A stretch of 8,876 nt of DNA. Origin: an uncultured Prevotella sp. (GTDB lineage: Bacteria; Bacteroidota; Bacteroidia; Bacteroidales; Bacteroidaceae). The notes under the pieces are model-generated. The model was not told the DNA's origin and made no database searches. It saw only the letters and a list, made by a program, of their open reading frames with translations. The position numbers and the translations under genes were made by a program. The stretch covers positions 1-8,876 of the forward strand of contig CALZNR010000036.1 in the NCBI GenBank assembly GCA_945827565.1, written 5' to 3'. Every line of letters starts with the position of its first letter. The stretch's first letter is position 1. Shown here piece by piece: positions 1 to 4,188 of this stretch.

Positions 1-87
1 CGCCCCGAACAATTGTCCATCGATGAATTTGTAGAACTCACCAACCTTGTAGAAGCCGAACTGGAGGCGGTTTCCCATCTTGGTTAA
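1..87 (+). CDS. rsmA: 3' end of 16S rRNA (adenine-N6,N6)-dimethyltransferase RsmA (partial)
   Basis: Frame 1 is open from the window edge to a TAA at 85-87 and gives 28 residues beginning RPEQLSIDEFVELTNLVEAE. The pattern RPEQLS followed by an acidic residue and FVELTN is what I know from the extreme C-terminus of Bacteroidetes RsmA/KsgA, the enzyme that dimethylates two adjacent adenines near the 3' end of 16S rRNA during small-subunit maturation. The catalytic Rossmann domain lies outside the window, so identification rests on this short tail. There is no clear intrinsic terminator directly after the stop; the nearest strong structure is the palindrome at 148-161. A different protein with a similar helical tail is possible but less likely. 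Confidence 0.68.
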   Translation, partial: RPEQLSIDEFVELTNLVEAELEAVSHLG

Positions 88-144
88 GCCCAAATTGGAC
101 TTTTAAATCCCCACCTCAAAGCCACATGTGACGCATTATTGCTG

Positions 145-161
145 TGCTGTGTGCGCACACA
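145..161. repeat. Palindrome, copy 1 of a 13-bp direct repeat
   Basis: TGTGTGCGCACACA at 148-161 is a perfect 14-bp palindrome. The 13-mer TGCTGTGTGCGCA at 145-157 recurs exactly at 220-232, 75 bp downstream, where it lies inside a promoter. A second small palindrome (TTGATT-TG-AATCAA, 166-179) follows immediately. Paired sites of this kind fit binding by a dimeric regulator, with DNA looping a possibility. The stem could also act as the missing rsmA terminator, but there is no T-run directly after it. The protein that would bind is unknown. Confidence 0.45.
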
Positions 162-217
162 ACAATTGATTTGAATCAAGATAAGGCACTTTTTTTTGCA
201 AAATTCTTGTATATTTC

Positions 218-249
218 TTTGCTGTGTGCGCAAACAGCCTTAATTTTGC
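218..249 (+). promoter_or_regulatory. Bacteroidetes-type promoter (TTTG-N19-TAATTTTGC)
   Basis: TTTG at 218-221 is followed after exactly 19 bases by TAATTTTGC at 241-249, which matches the Bacteroidetes housekeeping promoter pattern (-33 TTTG, 19-21 bp spacer, -7 TAnnTTTG). This is the only plus-strand position I found in 88-1075 with both boxes at the right spacing. Transcription would start at about 253-256. No protein gene begins nearby: the first long plus-strand ORF is at 1076, so the product would be a non-coding RNA or a leader of about 820 nt. The spacer holds the palindrome at 221-238. Confidence 0.55.
221..238. promoter_or_regulatory. Operator-like palindrome inside the promoter spacer
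   Basis: GCTGTGTGCGCAAACAGC is an 18-bp near-perfect palindrome (arms GCTGT/ACAGC, centre TGCGCA, one mismatched pair at 226/233). It fills almost the whole spacer between the -33 and -7 boxes of the promoter at 218-249. It shares its core with the palindrome at 148-161. A symmetric site in this position is typical of a repressor operator, since a bound dimer would exclude RNA polymerase. The regulator is not identifiable from the window. Confidence 0.42.
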
Positions 250-269
250 AGTGTCAATAGGAACAAAGG

Positions 270-313
270 GTGTGACAATCCACACTTATCATCCTTGACA
301 AAGGAGATGATAA
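270..313 (+). other. Two adjacent hairpins near the predicted RNA 5' end
   Basis: GTGTG (270-274) pairs with CACAC (281-285) across a 6-nt loop. Immediately after, TTATCATC (286-293) pairs with GATGATAA (306-313) across a 12-nt loop. The stems abut and could stack coaxially. They lie roughly 15-60 nt after the predicted start of the plus-strand transcript, a usual place for a 5' stabilising structure. The second stem contains an AAGGAG-ATG stretch (301-309) that would be partly hidden when folded, but the ORF it opens is only 12 codons long. Confidence 0.4.
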
Positions 314-330
314 TCAACATAAGGCAAAAA

Positions 331-571
331 GACGTTGAAGGGTAACAACAATTCAACGGGGTACTTGAAAGGTAAAAGAAGATTGTTAGAAGGGATTCAA
401 CAAGGTACTCGAAAGGTAAAAGAAGATTGTTAGAAGGGGATTCAACAAGGTACTTGAAAGGTAAAAGAAGATTGTTAGAAGGGGATTCAACAAGGTACTT
501 GAAAGGTAAAAGAAGATTGTTAGAAGGGATTTGACAAGGGTACTTGAAAGGTAAAAAAGATTGTCATGAGG
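331..571. repeat. Purine-rich 45-bp minisatellite, about 4.5 copies plus a degenerate one
   Basis: The unit begins GGTACTTGAAAGGTAAAAGA, continues through GATTGTTAGAAGG and ends GATTCAACAA. Copies start at 360 (44 bp, one G short), 404 (45 bp, one T-to-C change), 449 (45 bp, consensus), 494 (45 bp, altered 3' end TTGACAAG) and 539 (partial, diverging after about 571). A degenerate forerunner at 331-359 holds a perfect 7-bp inverted repeat (CGTTGAA 333-339, TTCAACG 352-358), of which TTGAA...TTCAA survives in each full copy. There are no unique spacers, so this is a tandem repeat and not a CRISPR array. Near-identical central copies and diverged edges fit slippage or unequal exchange. Copy number probably varies between strains. 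Confidence 0.9.
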
Positions 572-688
572 GAAAATCCCAACCATGAGATTGACATGGA
601 ATTAGAGATACGCATTGGAAAAGAAATATTGGTTATTGTTCATCATAAGGAATTGAGATTGTAGTTAGTTTTAAGGAGAAGGTTAGAA

Positions 689-730
689 AAAGGGGATGTG
701 TCAGAAGAGAAATCTTGACACATCCCCTTT
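689..730. terminator. Strong 15-bp hairpin, candidate bidirectional terminator
   Basis: AAAGGGGATGTGTCA (689-703) and TGACACATCCCCTTT (716-730) are perfect reverse complements around a 12-nt loop. On the minus strand the stem runs into five Ts; on the plus strand it ends in TTT followed by GATTTAT. It therefore looks more like a minus-strand terminator, or a stable RNA end structure. It lies 23 bp from the second hairpin, and the pair form a terminator zone between two predicted convergent transcripts. Confidence 0.5.
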
Positions 731-753
731 GATTTATAAGGTAGGTTCTATAA

Positions 754-793
754 ATCGAAAAAAGACCTCGCTTCACAGCGAAGTCTTTTCGAT
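754..793 (-). terminator. Intrinsic terminator, best on the minus strand
   Basis: The core hairpin is 764-785: a 9-position stem with one C/A mismatch (767/782) closed by a 4-nt TCAC loop (773-776). On the minus strand it is followed directly by six Ts (complement of A758-A763), a textbook intrinsic terminator. On the plus strand it is followed by TTTT (786-789), so it may work both ways. The outer bases ATCG/CGAT (754-757 and 790-793) extend the pairing past a 2-nt bulge. The nearest candidate source of minus-strand RNA is the promoter-like box at 882-890. Confidence 0.62.
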
Positions 794-878
794 AATTTGA
801 TACTTTAAAAACAAATTAATCAACCATAAACCTTAACCATTAAAGTCAATACCCAAGGACCTATTGTCCTCGATTGAC
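758..878 (-). ncRNA. Candidate small RNA of about 120 nt (predicted)
   Basis: Reading the minus strand, a TATATTTGC box (890-882) is followed at the expected distance by a folded 5' element and then, about 90 nt on, by the intrinsic terminator with six Ts. The 5' element (878-845) pairs GTCAAT with ATTGAC in an outer 6-bp stem and AGGAC with GTCCT in an inner 5-bp stem, with a 2/5-nt internal loop and a 5-nt apical loop. Between it and the terminator (844-786) the RNA is AU-rich and probably unpaired, a layout typical of bacterial regulatory RNAs. No ORF is present, and I do not recognise an Rfam family. The missing -33 box is the main weakness. Confidence 0.38.
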
Positions 879-881
879 ATT

Positions 882-890
882 GCAAATATA
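882..890 (-). promoter_or_regulatory. Minus-strand -7 promoter box (TATATTTGC)
   Basis: The plus-strand bases GCAAATATA read TATATTTGC on the minus strand, an exact match to TAnnTTTGC and the only exact minus-strand match I found in 88-1075. No TTTG lies 19-21 bases upstream (around 910-915), so the promoter is incomplete or needs an activator. The cluster of TCACG half-sites lies just upstream on the same strand. The predicted start is at about 877-880, at the foot of the folded element. Confidence 0.4.
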
Positions 891-891
891 G

Positions 892-955
892 TCACGCCCC
901 AAATAATTCACGTTGAAATTTCGTGAAAAGAGGTGTAAATACCGTTATATTCACG
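892..955. promoter_or_regulatory. Cluster of TTCACG half-sites (putative operators)
   Basis: TTCACG occurs at 907-912 and 950-955 and its complement CGTGAA at 922-927; a shorter TCACG lies at 892-896. The pair 907-927 forms an inverted repeat with a 9-nt centre (21 bp overall), a plausible dimer site. The cluster lies between the minus-strand promoter box at 882-890 and the regulator gene at 1076. A natural guess is autoregulation by the adjacent regulator or control of the divergent small RNA, but AraC-type proteins often use direct repeats, so another protein may be involved. Confidence 0.3.
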
Positions 956-1047
956 ATTTTTCAACCCTTTTTAGCTTAAATCAAACCTTTTTGCCCCATT
1001 TTCCACTTTTTTTCACCCAATAGCCACGATAAAAAGAGAAAAATAAG

Positions 1048-1055
1048 TAACTTCG
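1048..1055 (+). promoter_or_regulatory. Weak -7-like box ahead of the regulator gene
   Basis: TAACTTCG resembles TAnnTTTG with one mismatch and lies about 20 bp before the ATG at 1076, implying a leader of only around 15 nt. There is no TTTG at the matching -33 distance (about 1023-1028). The leader lacks a Shine-Dalgarno sequence and is A-rich (TTTTCAAAACAAT), which is normal in Bacteroidetes. The true promoter could be elsewhere, including read-through from 218-249. Confidence 0.27.
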
Positions 1056-1075
1056 CTTGTGATTTTCAAAACAAT

Positions 1076-2755
1076 ATGACGACAATTCTCCTACTTATCT
1101 TTGGAATAGCAGTCTGTGCGGCATTATTTTTAGGTGCCCGGTGGCTCTATATCCGTAGCGTAAGGATGAAAAACCGTCTGCAAATGAGCTATCTTTTCAC
1201 CAATATCACCCACGAGATTCTCACCCCGCTCACCATTCTTTCATCATCCATCGAACTGCTCAAACCCAAGCACACCGACTGCACTGCAGAATATGATATG
1301 ATGGAACTCAACGTGCAGCGTATTGTGCGACTGCTGCAACAGATTCTTGAAACCAGCAAATCACAGTCGGGCGAACTGAAGCTCAAGGTGTCTAATGGAG
1401 ATGTGATGGAATATATCCACAACACTGCTCTCTGCGTCAAACCGCTGATGATGAAAAAGGGCCAGCAGCTCACCATCGAATGTAACCCCAAGAGCATGAT
1501 TGGATGGATAGACCCTGACAAGTTAGACAAAATCATCTTCAATCTACTGTCCAACGCAGCCAAATACTCGGGCGAAAAGGGAGAAATCAGCCTCAGCGTA
1601 AAAACCAACAGCTATTTTGACCGCATATCCATCACCGTGCAAGACAACGGTCCCGGAATGGACAGGCAGCAGCAAAAGCACCTGTTTGAGCGTTTCTACG
1701 ACGGCAACTATCGCAAGTTCAACGTCATTGGCAATGGTCTGGGCCTGGCACTGACACGCGATTTGGTGCAGTTGCATGGCGGTAAGATACAGTGCGTCAG
1801 CTCACCGGGAAAAGGCACCGCTTTCACCGTGGATCTGCCCATCGGCAAGGAGGCATTCTCTGACGACCAGATAGACGACCAGCACACCATCAAGGTGAAT
1901 GTGCCTACCAGCATCATCAGCGACTATGCCAAGGTCAACGAGGAGATAAGAGCCAGCGGCAACGACACACCCGACGAAGAGGCCTACAAACTGCTGGTGG
2001 TGGAAGACAATGTGCAACTGCTACTGCTGATGAAGCAACTTCTTCAGAACCAATACCATGTATATACCGCACGCGATGGTGTGGAGGCCACGGAAATCAT
2101 CAAGACAAAGCCACTCGACCTCATCATCTCTGATGTGATGATGCCCCGCATGGACGGCAATGAACTCACCCATTTTGTAAAACATTCGCCCGACTATGCC
2201 CACCTGCCTGTGATACTGCTCACCGCCAAAGCTCAGGAAGAAGAAAGGGAAGAATCGCTGCTCATCGGTGCCGACGACTATATCACCAAGCCCTTCAAGC
2301 TGAGCGATCTGCGCCTGCGCATCAACAACATCATAGAGAATCGCCAGCGCATACAGCGCGACTTCAAGCAGCAGACACTGGAAGAGACACACCACAAGGC
2401 GGCTGCCATGACCGAACCCGACAACGAACTGCTGCAACAGGCTCTGCAGTGTGTGCACACCCATTTAGACGATGCCGATTATGACAGGGATGCCTTTGCC
2501 GCCGACATGAACATGAGCGCCTCCACATTATATAATAAGCTGCGCTCGCTCACAGGAATGAGCGTAAGCAGTTTCATCCGCGACATCCGCATGAAAGAGG
2601 CACGCCGCATTATCACCGAGAACCCAGGCATCCGTGTAAGCGATTTGGCTTACCGTGTAGGGTTCAAGGATCCCAAGTATTTCGCCACCATTTTCAAGAA
2701 GGAATTTGGCATCCAACCCAAGGAGTTTATCACCGACGCTGCCAACAAGCAGTAG
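1076..2755 (+). CDS. Membrane-anchored hybrid histidine kinase / receiver / AraC-type regulator lacking a periplasmic sensor
   Basis: The 559-residue protein has one N-terminal membrane helix (about 3-26), then a dimerisation/phosphoacceptor domain with the H box NITHEILTPLT (phospho-His46), a HATPase domain with N box (LLSNAAK, Asn160), DNGPGM (190-195), LFERFY (203-208) and GNGLGLAL (219-226). A receiver domain follows (about 304-420) with acidic pocket Glu310/Asp311, phosphoacceptor Asp353, Thr383 and Lys405, and an AraC-type double helix-turn-helix (about 452-555). This is the cytoplasmic half of a Bacteroidetes hybrid two-component system, in which ligand sensing, phosphorelay and DNA binding share one chain. 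Usual members carry a large periplasmic sensor and exceed 1,300 residues; here the chain begins at the membrane helix. All catalytic residues are present, so it should be active, probably signalled by a partner or by the membrane helix. The H box lacks the usual Arg/Lys before TPL. It converges on the symporter gene with 8 bp between stops. Confidence 0.93.
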   Translation: MTTILLLIFGIAVCAALFLGARWLYIRSVRMKNRLQMSYLFTNITHEILTPLTILSSSIELLKPKHTDCTAEYDMMELNVQRIVRLLQQILETSKSQSGELKLKVSNGDVMEYIHNTALCVKPLMMKKGQQLTIECNPKSMIGWIDPDKLDKIIFNLLSNAAKYSGEKGEISLSVKTNSYFDRISITVQDNGPGMDRQQQKHLFERFYDGNYRKFNVIGNGLGLALTRDLVQLHGGKIQCVSSPGKGTAFTVDLPIGKEAFSDDQIDDQHTIKVNVPTSIISDYAKVNEEIRASGNDTPDEEAYKLLVVEDNVQLLLLMKQLLQNQYHVYTARDGVEATEIIKTKPLDLIISDVMMPRMDGNELTHFVKHSPDYAHLPVILLTAKAQEEEREESLLIGADDYITKPFKLSDLRLRINNIIENRQRIQRDFKQQTLEETHHKAAAMTEPDNELLQQALQCVHTHLDDADYDRDAFAADMNMSASTLYNKLRSLTGMSVSSFIRDIRMKEARRIITENPGIRVSDLAYRVGFKDPKYFATIFKKEFGIQPKEFITDAANKQ

Positions 2756-2763
2756 CATTTTTC

Positions 2764-4188
2764 CTATCCGCACCGCCTTTGCAGGCATAGTTGCAGACCA
2801 GTAAAGGTTATCAGTCCGTTGAGCATCAGCAGCTCATAGCCAAAGCGATAGCCCGTGCACTGCTGCACCACATACTCCACCACACCGCAAATCAATGGCG
2901 AAGCCACACACACATAGGGCACCAAGCGGTCGTCGGCAACTTGGTGGCGGCACAGCGAACAGGCAAACAAGCCCAGCAGCGGTCCATAGGTATAGGCACA
3001 GAGGATGTAGATGGCATCAATGACACTGGTGGAATTGACCGCCTCAAATATCCAGATAAAAACCACAAAGAGCATACAGATGCCCAGATGAGCACGCTTG
3101 CGCAACCTTTCATCTCCATCACGATGACAGATATCCACACAGAAACAGGTGGTGAGGGCTGTCAGCGCAGAGTCGGCACTACTGAAAGATGCTGCCACAA
3201 TACCTATGGTGAAGAGCACCGTGACCATGGCACCCAGCGCACCACTGCCGGCAAACATAGGCAGCAGCTCGTCGCTCTTTTCGGGTAGTGCCACCCCCTG
3301 TTGCTGTGCCAGCAGCACCAGCAGCACACCAAGCGACAGGAAGAGCAGGTTGGCTGGTACAAAGGCAAAGCCATAACTGCACATGTCCTTGCGTGCCTCC
3401 CTCAGGTTCTTGCACGTCAGGTTCTTCTGCATCATATCCTGGTCAAGTCCGGTCATTACAATCACGATGAAGATGCCGCTCAAGAACTGTTTCAGAAAAT
3501 GCTGACGGCTCATCCAGTCATCAAGCACAAACACACGACTGTAGGAACTCTGCGCCACCGTCTCCATCGCCTCGCCCACTCCCATGCCCAGTCGGCCTGC
3601 CACCTGCACAAAGATGAGTATCACCGCAGTAAACAGGCAGAGGGTCTGAAAGGTGTCGGTCCACACCAATGTGCGTATGCCACCCCTGCGTGTGTATAGC
3701 CATATCAGTGCCACCATCAGGGGCACCGTAAGGGCAAAGGGCAGATGCACCTCGCTGAACACAAAGCGTTGTAGCAGCATACACACCACATAGAAGCGCA
3801 CTGCCGCCCCCACTATCTTGGAAATGAGGAAGAACATCGATGCCGTGCGGCGTGCCGTGGGCCCTATCCGTTCGCCCGGCAGTGCATAGATAGAGGTGAG
3901 GTTCATGCGGTAATACAGGGGCAGCAGCACCCATGCCACCACAAAATAGCCTGGAATAAAGCCCATGCAGGTTTGCAGATAGGTCATGTCGCTGTGCATC
4001 ACCATCCCCGGCACCGACACCAGGGTCACCCCACTGATGGATGCCCCCACCATGCCAAAAGCCACCACATACCAGGGTGAGCGACGCTTGCCTCGGTAGA
4101 AATCATCGTTGGAAGTGCCCTTTGAGGTCACACGGCTCACGGCAAAGAGCAGTGCGAAATAGAGCAGCACAGTGACAAGCATCAACAT
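2764..4188 (-). CDS. Sodium:solute symporter (SSS family)
   Basis: A 474-residue polytopic membrane protein with about 13 hydrophobic segments, for example 1-18, 41-62, 74-92, 117-139, 147-165, 175-199, 233-247, 272-297, 317-335, 367-383, 386-410, 421-442 and 451-470. Family marks are GASISGVTL (48-56), GGIRTLVWTDTFQ (169-181), DQDMMQKNL (249-257) and the signature SSADSALTALTT (336-347), whose hydroxyl residues form the sodium site in characterised members. These proteins import a small solute together with Na+; substrates in the family include sugars, sialic acid, amino acids, vitamins and inositol, and the sequence does not tell which. The ATG lies at 4188-4186 and overlaps the mfd stop in ATGTTGA, implying translational coupling; Met3 is an alternative start. 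It is the last gene of the three-gene unit. Next to a secreted glycosidase, a sugar or sugar-acid substrate is the likeliest guess. Confidence 0.9.
   Translation of the reverse strand: MLMLVTVLLYFALLFAVSRVTSKGTSNDDFYRGKRRSPWYVVAFGMVGASISGVTLVSVPGMVMHSDMTYLQTCMGFIPGYFVVAWVLLPLYYRMNLTSIYALPGERIGPTARRTASMFFLISKIVGAAVRFYVVCMLLQRFVFSEVHLPFALTVPLMVALIWLYTRRGGIRTLVWTDTFQTLCLFTAVILIFVQVAGRLGMGVGEAMETVAQSSYSRVFVLDDWMSRQHFLKQFLSGIFIVIVMTGLDQDMMQKNLTCKNLREARKDMCSYGFAFVPANLLFLSLGVLLVLLAQQQGVALPEKSDELLPMFAGSGALGAMVTVLFTIGIVAASFSSADSALTALTTCFCVDICHRDGDERLRKRAHLGICMLFVVFIWIFEAVNSTSVIDAIYILCAYTYGPLLGLFACSLCRHQVADDRLVPYVCVASPLICGVVEYVVQQCTGYRFGYELLMLNGLITFTGLQLCLQRRCG

Larger units (their letters stand above)
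254..793 (+). ncRNA. Candidate repeat-bearing non-coding transcript (predicted)
   Basis: Inferred unit: it starts just after the promoter at 218-249, has two hairpins at its 5' end (270-285 and 286-313), carries the minisatellite (331-571) as purine-rich RNA, and ends at the hairpins 689-730 or 754-793. No start codon opens an ORF of useful length on this strand; the longest I noted is 12 codons (307-345). On the plus strand the hairpins are followed by short T-runs only (TTT, and TCTTTT), so termination may be incomplete and the transcript could run on into the regulator gene as a long leader with attenuation. The family is not recognised. Boundaries are approximate. Confidence 0.3.
88..1075. 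other. Long structured intergenic region, no convincing protein gene
   Basis: This stretch of almost 1 kb is markedly more AT-rich than the flanking genes and has stops in all frames apart from one repeat-derived minus-strand frame (386-586). Its contents in order: a perfect palindrome (148-161), a promoter with an internal palindrome (218-249), two adjacent hairpins (270-313), a degenerate then regular tandem repeat array (331-571), plain AT-rich sequence (572-688), two strong hairpins (689-730 and 754-793), a folded element (845-878) beside a minus-strand promoter-like box (882-890), a cluster of TTCACG half-sites (892-955), and a pyrimidine-rich leader (956-1040) before the regulator gene. 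The amount of symmetric sequence suggests RNA-encoding and regulatory DNA rather than decayed coding sequence. I see no remnant of a sensor domain that might once have been joined to the downstream kinase. Confidence 0.7.

Noticed and set aside
307..345. 12-codon plus-strand ORF (MIINIRQKDVEG) after an AAGGAG sequence
   Set aside because: The purine motif directly abuts the ATG with no spacing, this phylum makes little use of Shine-Dalgarno sequences, and the start lies inside a hairpin arm. Not supportable as a gene.
331..571. CRISPR array
   Set aside because: Units follow each other with no unique spacers and contain variable ends; no cas genes are present. It is a tandem repeat.
386..586. 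Minus-strand 66-codon frame encoding a 15-residue repeat (FFYLSSTLLNPLLTI)
   Set aside because: It exists because the repeat unit is 45 bp, a multiple of three. The frame ends where the first copy is one base shorter, it has no visible promoter, and the peptide is low-complexity. More likely a by-product of the minisatellite.
1076..1180. Regulator gene as a 5'-truncated pseudogene
   Set aside because: It has its own ATG, a proper membrane helix and all catalytic motifs, and no decayed sensor sequence lies upstream. A naturally short form is more likely.
2791..3699. Several plus-strand ORFs opposite the symporter gene
   Set aside because: They are antisense frames of a gene with clear family motifs, with His/Gln/Cys-rich composition typical of such frames.
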